A stretch of DNA of 19,128 bases from a bacterium SM23_31 (GTDB lineage: Bacteria > SM23-31): assembly GCA_001304035.1 (NCBI GenBank), contig LJUD01000009.1:1-19128 (forward strand), read 5' to 3'. Positions within the stretch are counted from its first letter, which is position 1; every line of letters begins with the position of its first letter. Of this stretch, positions 1 to 7,198 are shown one piece after another. The notes below the pieces were generated by a model, which ran no database searches, was not told the origin of the DNA, and worked only from the letters and a program-made list of their open reading frames with translations. Both the position numbers and the translations under genes were made by a program.

Positions 1-412
1 CCCGTATAAAGAACGTCGGCGTGTTGTTCCCGACCATGTCCCAGTTGCCTTCTTCGGTGTAGAACTTCAGCGAGAAGCCTCGTACATCCCGAACCGTATC
101 GGCTGAGCCCTTCTCCCCGGCCACGGTCGAGAACCGTCCGAACACTTCGGTCTGCTTGCCGATTTCAGAGAACAGCCTGGCTTTCGTGTACTTCGTGATG
201 TCCCGGGTCACGATGAAGACACCGTGCGCACCAGCTGCTTTGGCGTGAACCACGCGCTCCGGAATGCGCTCCCGGTTGAAATGTGCCAGCTTCTCCAGCA
301 GGTAATGGTCCTGTATCAAGGTCGGACCGCGTTCCCCCGCTGTCAGGGATGTCTGGTTGTCGGGAACCGGGATTCCGGCAGCTGTGGTCAGTCTCTTGGA
401 TTCCTCACTCAT
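1..412 (-). CDS. katA: Catalase (monofunctional heme catalase), N-terminal part, runs off the window
   Basis: Reading the minus strand from the ATG at 412 gives 137 residues of a small-subunit heme catalase, the enzyme that dismutates hydrogen peroxide to water and oxygen. Visible family hallmarks are the early segment LTTAAGIPVPDNQTSL, the catalytic-histidine motif RIPERVVHAKAAGAHG (His56), FGRFSTVAGEKGSADTVRD, RGFSLKFYTEEGNWD and the distal-asparagine motif VGNNTPTFFIR. The proximal tyrosine and the C-terminus lie beyond position 1. The start is supported by AAGGAG seven bases upstream. The gene is noticeably GC-richer than everything that follows, which may reflect codon selection or recent acquisition. 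The symbol is used generically for this catalase class. No operator for an oxidative-stress regulator was recognised. Confidence 0.95.
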   Translation of the reverse strand, partial: MSEESKRLTTAAGIPVPDNQTSLTAGERGPTLIQDHYLLEKLAHFNRERIPERVVHAKAAGAHGVFIVTRDITKYTKARLFSEIGKQTEVFGRFSTVAGEKGSADTVRDVRGFSLKFYTEEGNWDMVGNNTPTFFIR

Positions 413-591
413 CGCATTGCTCCTTTCTGTTTAGTCTGGTTAATCCTCTCCTGAACTCAGAGCCCTTTGACAATATCCATGTCGTCCACCTATTTCCTGC
501 ATCTTGACCGCGCTTTGTCTTGAGCATAAAACAATCCTCGCATCAGCTGCGAAAGCACCTGCTGAATGCGATTGTTAGGTTGTACACAATC

Positions 592-804
592 TCACTTATC
601 TTTAAATCCCTTACTTGTCTGCCGAAGCGAACGATAAGTCTTAGCAAAGGCAGTTGCCATGGCAATAAACTGCAAACACCAAAACACTGCCATCCAATTC
701 TCTCCACGCTTCAAAGACACCGGCAACATTATCAATGCAGCAATTCCAAATAATACAAAGATAATAAGATTGAAAATTAAAAAACCTGTTTTGTTGTTAC
801 TCAT
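592..804 (-). CDS. Small two-helix membrane protein, unknown function
   Basis: This 70-residue protein has two hydrophobic stretches, roughly residues 8-30 and 40-56, joined by a short basic loop (SLKRGEN). It ends in a basic tail (KTYRSLRQTSKGFKDK). The pattern predicts a small inner-membrane hairpin protein. The start is well supported: AAGGAG sits five bases before the ATG. I do not recognise a family, and neither neighbour (catalase downstream, tRNA upstream) suggests a function. The good ribosome site and the membrane pattern make it more likely real than a chance ORF. Confidence 0.6.
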   Translation of the reverse strand: MSNNKTGFLIFNLIIFVLFGIAALIMLPVSLKRGENWMAVFWCLQFIAMATAFAKTYRSLRQTSKGFKDK

Positions 805-1077
805 GCGAACTCCTTGATAAATGTACTGTCTTCTATTATATCAACCTAACTATTAATTAACTTAATAATTATTTGTTTATAATACATTAGCATGGGATTT
901 TTAACTCAATAAAAACATACTATATTAAATTTTGAAAATCAAGAAATTTATTTTCTGAAATATTTACGATAAAATTGGTCAAATTGTTCTTTGAAATAAT
1001 ATTGATTAAAAATGTACGGTTGATTTCAAGGTACGTCCGGAGGCACCTATTTTTGGCATAACACGTCATATTGTGGC
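805..1077. other. AT-rich gap without a recognised gene
   Basis: Between the small membrane protein and the tRNA terminator the sequence is very AT-rich and has stop codons in all frames. It presumably holds the promoter of the membrane-protein gene, but I could not find a convincing -35/-10 pair. Confidence 0.5.
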
Positions 1078-1112
1078 AAAAAAAATAACCCGACAGTGAA
1101 TTTTGCCGAGTT
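1078..1112 (-). terminator. Rho-independent terminator of the tRNA gene
   Basis: On the minus strand an about 9-bp stem (1087-1095 with 1104-1112, including G-T pairs) and an 8-nt loop are followed directly by A and eight T. It begins about 32 bases after the tRNA CCA end, so it should terminate the tRNA transcript. Confidence 0.8.
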
Positions 1113-1143
1113 ATGTAAATTATTGTATTTTATTATATTAAGT

Positions 1144-1220
1144 TGGTGGGCCCTGAGGGACTCGAACCCCCGACCCACTGATTATGAGTCAGTTGCTCTA
1201 ACCAACTGAGCTAAGGGCCC
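1144..1220 (-). tRNA. tRNA with CAU anticodon, probably tRNA-Ile2 (lysidine-modified); Met is possible
   Basis: The minus strand folds into a complete cloverleaf. It has a 7-bp acceptor GGGCCCT/AGGGCCC, D-arm GCTC-AGTTGGTTAGA-GAGC, anticodon stem ACTGA/TCAGT with loop CTCATAA (anticodon CAU), and T-arm with TTCGAGT. The discriminator is A and the CCA is encoded (1144-1146). The 5' end CCCTTAGCTCAG and the anticodon-loop context resemble the Ile2 type, whose C34 is converted to lysidine by TilS so that it reads AUA. Elongator Met shares the anticodon and cannot be excluded by eye. A TTGACA at 1294-1289 (minus) with a weak TAACTT 17 bases on is a possible promoter. A terminator follows at 1078-1112. 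Confidence 0.93.
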
Positions 1221-1317
1221 CAAATATTTGAATATTTTCTGTTTCGATTTGTATAGACGTATAAAAAGTTAAATAAATTTCATAGAAATGTCAAGAAAAT
1301 ACTATACTTTAAAATTA

Positions 1318-1329
1318 CTAATATATTAA
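1318..1329. promoter_or_regulatory. Operator-like site similar to the BlaI sites at 9661-9692
   Basis: CTAATATATTAA differs in one base from the perfect 12-bp palindrome CTAATATATTAG found in front of the blaI-like gene, and it is preceded by the same TTACTA/ATACTA context. It lies between the tRNA promoter region and the promoter at 1388. In AT-rich DNA a chance match is possible. Confidence 0.3.
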
Positions 1330-1387
1330 ACCGCGTACGTTTGTCTCTTTGTTTATTAATGTTTATTTATTGCTTTTCTGAATTCAC

Positions 1388-1416
1388 TTGACATAACAAA
1401 GGTATTTTGGTATATT
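1388..1416 (+). promoter_or_regulatory. Strong sigma-70-type promoter
   Basis: TTGACA at 1388-1393, exactly 17 bases, then TATATT at 1411-1416. The predicted start of transcription is near 1423, giving a leader of about 240 nt before the carboxypeptidase ATG. The same box sequences and spacing recur at the blaI-like promoter (9694-9722), which suggests these are the housekeeping boxes of this organism. Confidence 0.7.
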
Positions 1417-1422
1417 TTTAGT

Positions 1423-1571
1423 GACAGTGGTCTGTTTTTGTATCAGAGACTGTCGCATTTCCGTGAGATGTGTGCGGAATACGTTTAATGCACACAATAT
1501 TTCTCATTGAAAACAAAATCTTTCCCTAATCTTTACGAATTCCGTCCTGCAAAAAAATATCGCGGGAATTC
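1423..1571 (+). ncRNA. Structured 5' leader (or small RNA) upstream of the M14 gene
   Basis: Starting at the predicted transcription start, three successive hairpins can be drawn. The first is 1423-1454 (GACAGT/ACTGTC plus an inner TCTG/CAGA). The second is 1469-1496 (TGTGTGC/GCACACA, 7 bp). The third is 1537-1571 (GAATTCC/GGAATTC, 7 bp). The remaining 1572-1650 is AT-rich and leads to the ribosome site. I match it to no known riboswitch; a plain untranslated leader with chance hairpins is possible. Confidence 0.35.
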
Positions 1572-1662
1572 ACTTCATATTGCTGAAATTTACTGATTTG
1601 TCTTAATGTTACAATTCAAACCGTTTCATAAATTTTTGTAAATTTAATTAAAAGGAGCTGTT

Positions 1663-3468
1663 ATGATACCCAGAATTTTTAAAGTTACCGGTATTCTCTT
1701 TATCGCTTTTGTTCTGGCGGCAGGGAGTCTTAATGCTCAGTGGCTGGAGGCGCCTGCGGAAAGCAGAAGTTACCAGGGAGGGGGTACTCTATATGAGCCG
1801 TTAATGGAGTTTGTATACGAGCTTGAATCCCGGACTGAGCTCATGAATGTACAAAAGGTTACCGAGACGTTGATGGGCAGGGATGTCGTGCTTTGTATTC
1901 TTTCCAATCCTCCTGTTTTTACTCCTGCAGACATCGACAAGACCGGCAAACCGGTAGTTCTTCTTGTGCAGAATGTTCACGGAGGAGAAGTAGCCGGAAA
2001 AGATGCAAGCATGGAACTGATGCGCGACCTTGTATTAGGCGATTTACGACCGCTACTGGATAAAGTCGTTGTGCTGAACGTGCCTACGGTAAATCCCGAC
2101 GGCGCAGAAGTACGCCGCCGTACTAACGAGCAGGGTTTTGACATGAACCGTGATTATATCAAGCTGGAATCCCAGGAGATATATTCGCTTGTTACAAAAG
2201 TAATTAACAGGTGGCATCCGGATATTCATTTAGACAGCCATCATGGTGGGTCTGACCCTTACGTACTTGTTTACCAGACTTGCATGAATCCTGCTGGCGA
2301 TGCAGAACTGGTCAGGTTCGGCAATGAGGAAATTTTGCCGCGTGTCCGTGCCGCACTTCGGGCAGAGGACTATGACGGGTTCTGGTATTCAGGAGGACGC
2401 AGAGGGGCTGATGGTGTGGCGAGATGGACTCCTACCTCAGTTGAACCGCGGAAACAGCACGTGTATTCAACGTTGGCAAATATGATCGGTTTTCTGTATG
2501 AAACCCCGGGCAATTCATCCAGAGTAATCAATAACGGCACGGAAGTAGAATCGATCCCGAGAGAGGACCGATACAAGCACCAGGTTCGCGGTCAATACAT
2601 CGGGCAGCGTGAGTTGATAAGGTTTGCAGCAGAGAGAGGGGACGACCTGAAGCGTGTAATCGGAGAAGCAAAGATGCGCGCTATCGAGCTCGGCAACAAC
2701 GATTCCGATAATGATCAAATCCCGCTCGAATATGAGCAGGTATCCAAATTTGAGGAGGATTTCTGGCTTCGGAAAGAAGGCGGCGAACCGGGAGAGTATG
2801 AAGTGGTCAGAGGTGAAATTCATACCTTGTTCCCGCCGACCAGAACCACAACGCGCCCGTGGGGTTATCTCATGCCCCCGCAGCTCGCTAAGGTAATTCC
2901 GGTGCTGATGGACCATGAGATTACTGTGAAACGGCTCACAGAACCCGCTGAAGTAGAGGTTGAAGTATATTATGCACAGGAAATTACGCATGATGAATAT
3001 TTTCAGGGACATTACCTGACACGGGTTACCACGGTGAAAGATACGCAAACCGTTCAATTTCCTGCGGGTTCGTTTTTTGTTCCGACAGGTCAGCAGAAAT
3101 CGAATCTCCTTTGCTACTTGATGGAACCCGAAACGAACGACAACCTTGTGACCTGGGAGTATCTCAACGATTTTCTGCAGGTTAGAGCCCCCCGCGGGGG
3201 ACAGGCGAGAGAAATGGGAGAATTTGTTGGAGTTGCAGGAGCACGTGGAGTACGAGATACAACTCTCCTTGTAGGGGTACGGGCAGGTGTACAAGATACA
3301 ACTATGGCTGTTCGGGCGCAGCGCCGGCAGGCTGGGGTAACACAAGAGCGTCCGCAGCGTCCTTCCGGTACGCTTATACCGATTTACCGGTTAATGAAGA
3401 AGACAAATTTGAAAGGCGTTCTCGTACAACCTCCTAACGAGTACGACAAAAACAGGTATATTAAGTAA
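1663..3468 (+). CDS. Secreted M14-family zinc carboxypeptidase
   Basis: A 601-residue protein with an N-terminal signal peptide (hydrophobic core about residues 8-22, cleavage near LNAQ). The M14 active site is visible: zinc ligands in NVHGGE (His106, Glu109) and in the DSHHGG motif (about His193), the substrate-binding Asn-Arg pair in DMNRD (162-163), and the catalytic Glu in GFLYETPG (Glu280). It should cleave C-terminal residues or peptide amides outside the cytoplasm. The region after about 330 is the long C-terminal extension seen in large FCB-group M14 proteins. Residues about 505-570 look like an inserted low-complexity Gly/Arg/Val segment with two DTT-containing repeats. The start has AGGAG seven bases upstream. 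The substrate is unknown. Confidence 0.9.
   Translation: MIPRIFKVTGILFIAFVLAAGSLNAQWLEAPAESRSYQGGGTLYEPLMEFVYELESRTELMNVQKVTETLMGRDVVLCILSNPPVFTPADIDKTGKPVVLLVQNVHGGEVAGKDASMELMRDLVLGDLRPLLDKVVVLNVPTVNPDGAEVRRRTNEQGFDMNRDYIKLESQEIYSLVTKVINRWHPDIHLDSHHGGSDPYVLVYQTCMNPAGDAELVRFGNEEILPRVRAALRAEDYDGFWYSGGRRGADGVARWTPTSVEPRKQHVYSTLANMIGFLYETPGNSSRVINNGTEVESIPREDRYKHQVRGQYIGQRELIRFAAERGDDLKRVIGEAKMRAIELGNNDSDNDQIPLEYEQVSKFEEDFWLRKEGGEPGEYEVVRGEIHTLFPPTRTTTRPWGYLMPPQLAKVIPVLMDHEITVKRLTEPAEVEVEVYYAQEITHDEYFQGHYLTRVTTVKDTQTVQFPAGSFFVPTGQQKSNLLCYLMEPETNDNLVTWEYLNDFLQVRAPRGGQAREMGEFVGVAGARGVRDTTLLVGVRAGVQDTTMAVRAQRRQAGVTQERPQRPSGTLIPIYRLMKKTNLKGVLVQPPNEYDKNRYIK
3189..3200. repeat. GC-only palindrome inside the M14 gene
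   Basis: The perfect 12-bp palindrome CCCCCGCGGGGG is read in frame as part of a Pro-Arg-Gly-Gly stretch. It marks the start of the low-complexity insert of the carboxypeptidase and resembles the in-frame palindrome at 15400-15418. Confidence 0.7.
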
Positions 3469-3494
3469 AGATAGAGATTTAGTAAAATAATAAT

Positions 3495-3728
3495 AAACCG
3501 CGCCGCATTGTTCCGACGGAGACTTGGGAACGAATAAACCAGAGCCTGAATCACGCTTAGCGGGATCAGGATGACATGATGAGCAGCTCAGAATGATGTG
3601 TTGGTGTCGAAGCTGGACTGAACGATAAATAGGGATTACCGCCGCATACGTTCGACACACAGCGGCGGATAAGTCAAAAATCTGGAAAAGTTCCCGGATG
3701 TGTGGTATTATAAATGCCGGCGCGGTTT
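3495..3728. repeat. Intergenic element with inverted ends, MITE-like
   Basis: AAACCGCGCCGCATT (3495-3509) recurs inverted at 3713-3728 with one extra base, framing about 234 bases between the convergent M14 and dnaG genes. Inside is a hairpin (3545-3570, outer stem CCTGA/TCAGG around a CGC-TTA-GCG tip) containing the motif CGCTTAGCGGGAT. Variants of this motif recur at 5738, 14880 and 17607. No open reading frame is credible here. The hairpin may act as a two-way transcription stop. Confidence 0.45.
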
Positions 3729-3734
3729 TTATAT

Positions 3735-5567
3735 TTAATCGGAGTGGGAAACATCATTTTTGCGCAGGAGTAATTCCTGGTACTGTGCGACTAATGAGGC
3801 TGTATCTTTACCGTTTGCTTCGGTTTTTTTAATCTTTTCCTGTAAGTCAATTAGTTCACGAACTATCCGGCGCAGCTTGAATTTTTTAATAATATCTTCA
3901 GCGATCCGGAGGGTTCGTTCCTGGGATTCTTCTTCACTCTGCTTTGGAAATTCGTATGCATCAAACGAAAGGTCGGCAATAATTTTTTGTACATTTTCAT
4001 CCTCAGCAGCGCTTATCAAGTCGGCAGGAGTGTAGTGTTTGTTTTTTGTCCTTTTGACAAGGGCGATAATCTTTTTCAGATGCGGGCTGCGAATATCCTC
4101 GTTTTCTATGGAATCAAAGAGCGCCTGTGACAATTCGGGAGCATTGATTACAATCGAGCCGAGGTCGCGCTCAATCCGGTCAATTTCAGCAAGATATGAA
4201 GGTTTATCCGGTATTTTCCGGTCGTTTTTGCTTCGCGCACGGGAGGTATGGTATCGTGAGCGTTTCTTGCGGTAATATTCCTTAAAAATCGTCATTACGT
4301 CCGCCGACATCCGCTCGCCTATTTCTTTTATCATTAATTCCCGTTTTAGCGGGTCCCTGACCGAATCCACAAGATCGATCATGTCCCGGATGCGTTCTGA
4401 TTTTTCATTATACGAGAGGTCCTTTCCGGAATCCGCTCCCGCTAATAGCGACGCGGAATAAAAATCCACAATTGACTGCCGGTTTTCAACGACTTCAATA
4501 AAGGCTTCCTTAGAGTTGCTACGGATAAACGAGTCTGGGTCTGCATCTCCGCCCAGATTAACAACGTGAATGTCGAGGTTTGCTCCGAAGAGCACTTCTG
4601 CGCCGCGAAGGGCAGCTTTCACGCCGGGGGCGTCGGCATCGTAGAGGAGAACCACATTTTTTGTATAGCGGTTGATCAATTGTGCCTGCCGTGGTGTGAG
4701 AGCCGTGCCGAGCGTTGCTACACCAAAGCCGATACCGTGCTCGTTCAGCGACATGACGTCGGTATAGCCTTCCACGAGTATGACCATGTCCTGTTTGCGG
4801 ATAGTCTCTTTATTTTGGAAGAGCCCGTACAGCAGGCGCCCCTTGTGGTAAACGGGTGTCTCGGGTGAATTAATGTACTTCGGGCTTTCCGTGTCTTCGC
4901 TTTCATCGAATTTTCTTGCGCCGAAGCCGGCTGTCCTGCCGAACTCGTTTTTTATGGGGAAAATTATGCGGTTCCTGAAACGGTCGTATGGTGTAGTGTT
5001 GGGAGATTTTTTAAGCGCAAGCCCGGATTCGAGAATGGTTTTTTGGTCGTACGACGCCTTCACAGCAGCCTTTACCAGTCCTTCCCACTCATCAGGAGCA
5101 TAGCCAAGCTCGAAGGTTTTTATGGTTTCTTCTTTAAAGCCGCGGGATAGTAAGTAATCAAGAGCTTTTTGTCCGCTTTTTTTCTGCCAGAGATTATTAC
5201 GGTACCAATTGGATGCAAACTCATTTATCACATAGAATTGCTCGACCTTCTGTTTTTCTACTGCGTCCTCCCGGTATTTCGGGAGGCTTATACCTGCTTT
5301 TTCGGCAAGTTGCTGAACCGCCTCACCAAACGAGATATTCTGGTCTTTCATAATGAAAGAGAAGACGTTGCCACCTTCACCGCATCCGAAGCATTTGTAT
5401 ATCTGTTTTTCTACGTTAACTGTAAAGGACGGGGCTTTTTCCTCGTGAAACGGGCAGAGACCGACGTAGTTTTTGCCGGCTTTTTTCAGCCGGACAACTG
5501 AACCGATAACCTCGAGAATATTGACCGAGTTGCGGATTTCGTCTATTTTATCTACTGGATAACGCAT
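3735..5567 (-). CDS. dnaG: DNA primase DnaG
   Basis: A 610-residue bacterial primase that makes RNA primers for DNA replication and binds the replicative helicase DnaB. The N-terminal CHC2 zinc-binding domain has LCPFHEEKAPSF and YKCFGCG (Cys38, His41, Cys59, Cys62). The catalytic core follows, with a TOPRIM fold: metal-binding EGYTD (Glu266) and LLYDADAPG (Asp310, Asp312). The C-terminal ~150 residues are a charged helical region, as expected for the helicase-binding domain. Length is normal for the family. The ATG at 5567 opens directly into the standard MRYPVDKIDEIRNSVNILEV-type start, although no clear ribosome site is seen. The usual rpsU and rpoD partners are absent here. Confidence 0.97.
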   Translation of the reverse strand: MRYPVDKIDEIRNSVNILEVIGSVVRLKKAGKNYVGLCPFHEEKAPSFTVNVEKQIYKCFGCGEGGNVFSFIMKDQNISFGEAVQQLAEKAGISLPKYREDAVEKQKVEQFYVINEFASNWYRNNLWQKKSGQKALDYLLSRGFKEETIKTFELGYAPDEWEGLVKAAVKASYDQKTILESGLALKKSPNTTPYDRFRNRIIFPIKNEFGRTAGFGARKFDESEDTESPKYINSPETPVYHKGRLLYGLFQNKETIRKQDMVILVEGYTDVMSLNEHGIGFGVATLGTALTPRQAQLINRYTKNVVLLYDADAPGVKAALRGAEVLFGANLDIHVVNLGGDADPDSFIRSNSKEAFIEVVENRQSIVDFYSASLLAGADSGKDLSYNEKSERIRDMIDLVDSVRDPLKRELMIKEIGERMSADVMTIFKEYYRKKRSRYHTSRARSKNDRKIPDKPSYLAEIDRIERDLGSIVINAPELSQALFDSIENEDIRSPHLKKIIALVKRTKNKHYTPADLISAAEDENVQKIIADLSFDAYEFPKQSEEESQERTLRIAEDIIKKFKLRRIVRELIDLQEKIKKTEANGKDTASLVAQYQELLLRKNDVSHSD

Positions 5568-5580
5568 GGTAAATTATTTT

Positions 5581-5815
5581 AACCGCAGAGGACGCAGAGA
5601 ACGCAAAGAATAATATTGTATTATTAAATATAGTGGGAATTGAATTGGAATGCAAATTAATTTTTCAAGAGAATAAATAAAAATTGTCTGAACCGCCCCG
5701 AGTACTCGGGGATTATAATGATTACCATGATGATACCCCGCTTAGCTTAATCATACACATCACTGTAATCAGCGTTCATCTGCGGTTCAGACAGGTTTTT
5801 TAGTTTTCATGATTA
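5581..5815. repeat. Intergenic dispersed-repeat cluster upstream of dnaG
   Basis: This part of the 337-base gap holds an AACCGCAGA (5581-5589) that is repeated inverted as TCTGCGGTT (5779-5787). Within it is CTGAACCG followed by the palindrome CCCCGAGTACTCGGGG (5696-5711). The stretch AAATTG..CTGAACCG...CGGTTCAGACAGG matches the compact version at 7140-7200. Here, however, about 70 extra bases separate the palindrome from CGGTTCAGACAGG. No gene is visible. The rest of the gap (5816-5904) holds nothing recognised. Confidence 0.6.
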
Positions 5816-5904
5816 CGGGAGGGCTTTATGTTCGTCTATGTCAAAGAATATATTCGACAGCGGAGAATAGTTCTCATCAAGGCTAAATATACACCCGACT
5901 ATAC

Positions 5905-7035
5905 TTACTTTTCGACAATCTTATATTCGTACACACTCGTACCTTCAAAATCAAAGAAGAAGACCCGGTAGCCAAACATGTGTATGCTGTTCTTAGCGGG
6001 TGTAAAATCTTCAGACCAAGGGATCTCTCCCAGAAGGATGCCGTCATTACTGTAAATCTCCAGTTTCAAGAAGATCTCAGGATTATCTTTTTCACGTTGT
6101 TTGAGGTAAGTCATAACCCAGATACGTCCTTTGTAGTCAATACCTATACCATCTGAAACAACATTAATTTTTGGCATTCTGATCATATATCCCCCACCAG
6201 AAACTTCTTCCATTGAAGACTTGGGACGACTGATATCATAATTCAGTAGACGGTCAGCAGTGAATGATAACTTGCCTTCTAACGAGTATTTCTCAACTCT
6301 GTTCTGGTAGGCAAAACATATATACATATTATTATCCCAGTCAAAAGTGAAATAAATTTTATTACCCACTGTATTGAAAGCTATATCTTTAAAATCAAAC
6401 GGTTTGCCAAATTCACTTTTAAGGTTTCCTTCTGTATCGTAGATTTTAACTACAGGCTGATTAAATTCTTGATTCCTATTGCTAATACTTAGAAATGAAG
6501 CTCCTCCTGTATTTCCGGTAAGAATATCACCCGATGGCAACAATTTAAAAGCTGAAACACGTTTACCTATCTTAAATGTACGCATTTCTTTTCCATTAGA
6601 TAATAACACTAATATACGATTGTTGCTTATATCTGCGAGATAAATATTCCCATCGGTATCAAGGTCTATAGAAACCGGAAACTCAAATTCTCCCGGACCT
6701 TGACCTTTCCGTCCGATCGTTGCTAAATATTTTCCCTGTTTGTCGTACTTTTTAACACAATAATTACCAGCATCGAGGATGTAAATGTTACCATCTATAT
6801 CAAGAGCTACATCATTTGCCCTGTAAAGCATGTAATTCTCATCCTCTGTATCCAATTCACCAATCTTCTGCACGAATTCAAGCGCGACTTTTGGTTCGTC
6901 GCCCCACAGCGGCGCATTGTTGAGGACGTGCCTGACCCCATCTTTGATTTCGATGGTGTAAGTCCCATCTTGCTTAGAACAGAAAAAGAACAGTATCAAA
7001 ATGAATGGAATAAAAGTAAAAAATTTCCCCTGCAT
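5905..7035 (-). CDS. Six-bladed beta-propeller (NHL-like) lipoprotein
   Basis: A 376-residue exported protein. I choose the ATG at 7035, which has GAGG five bases upstream. A TTG 48 bases further up would add 16 residues before the signal sequence and has no ribosome site. The N-terminus MQGKFFTF is followed by a strongly hydrophobic stretch ending FFFCSK, a loose lipobox with Cys at about residue 19. Repeated blades of the NHL type follow, e.g. VALDIDGNIYILDAGNYCVKKY and the related IDLDTDGNIYLADISNNRI. FCB-group bacteria carry many such proteins, thought to act as binding scaffolds at the cell surface; the ligand is unknown. A hairpin and the M56 gene lie just upstream on the same strand. 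Confidence 0.85.
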   Translation of the reverse strand: MQGKFFTFIPFILILFFFCSKQDGTYTIEIKDGVRHVLNNAPLWGDEPKVALEFVQKIGELDTEDENYMLYRANDVALDIDGNIYILDAGNYCVKKYDKQGKYLATIGRKGQGPGEFEFPVSIDLDTDGNIYLADISNNRILVLLSNGKEMRTFKIGKRVSAFKLLPSGDILTGNTGGASFLSISNRNQEFNQPVVKIYDTEGNLKSEFGKPFDFKDIAFNTVGNKIYFTFDWDNNMYICFAYQNRVEKYSLEGKLSFTADRLLNYDISRPKSSMEEVSGGGYMIRMPKINVVSDGIGIDYKGRIWVMTYLKQREKDNPEIFLKLEIYSNDGILLGEIPWSEDFTPAKNSIHMFGYRVFFFDFEGTSVYEYKIVEK

Positions 7036-7147
7036 AGCTGCCTCATTTATTAGATTATTTATTATTTTTACGAAAGTTTCCAAGTGTTCGGGATTATTAT
7101 GTGAAAAAACACCTTCGCCAGCGGAAAGTATTATACATAAATTGCCA

Positions 7148-7175
7148 GAACCGCCCCGAGTACTCGGGGCGGTTC
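7148..7175 (-). repeat. Perfect 28-bp palindrome after the M56 gene; possible transcription stop
   Basis: GAACCGCCCCGAG, TA, CTCGGGGCGGTTC form a perfect palindrome 23 bases beyond the M56 stop codon. There is no T-run, so a classical terminator is doubtful. The core CCCCGAGTACTCGGGG (7154-7169) belongs to a family with other copies at 5696, 14960 and 14985. Confidence 0.75.
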
Positions 7176-7198
7176 AGACAGGTTCTTTGCTTTCAGGA

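Noticed and set aside
224..454. Plus-strand open frames over the catalase region
   Set aside because: They are antisense to the catalase and lack family similarity.
420..560. Short minus-strand frames upstream of the catalase (for example about 20 codons from an ATG near 503)
   Set aside because: Too short, no similarity to a regulator, and no sign of Fur/PerR sequence; probably leader DNA.
1500..1660. Known riboswitch in the M14 leader
   Set aside because: No conserved core of a riboswitch class was recognised; only generic hairpins are visible.
2515..3345. 276-codon open frame on the minus strand inside the M14 gene
   Set aside because: It is antisense to a well-supported peptidase, its translation is Cys/Ser/Arg-rich without family resemblance, and it has no promoter or ribosome site; it is a shadow.
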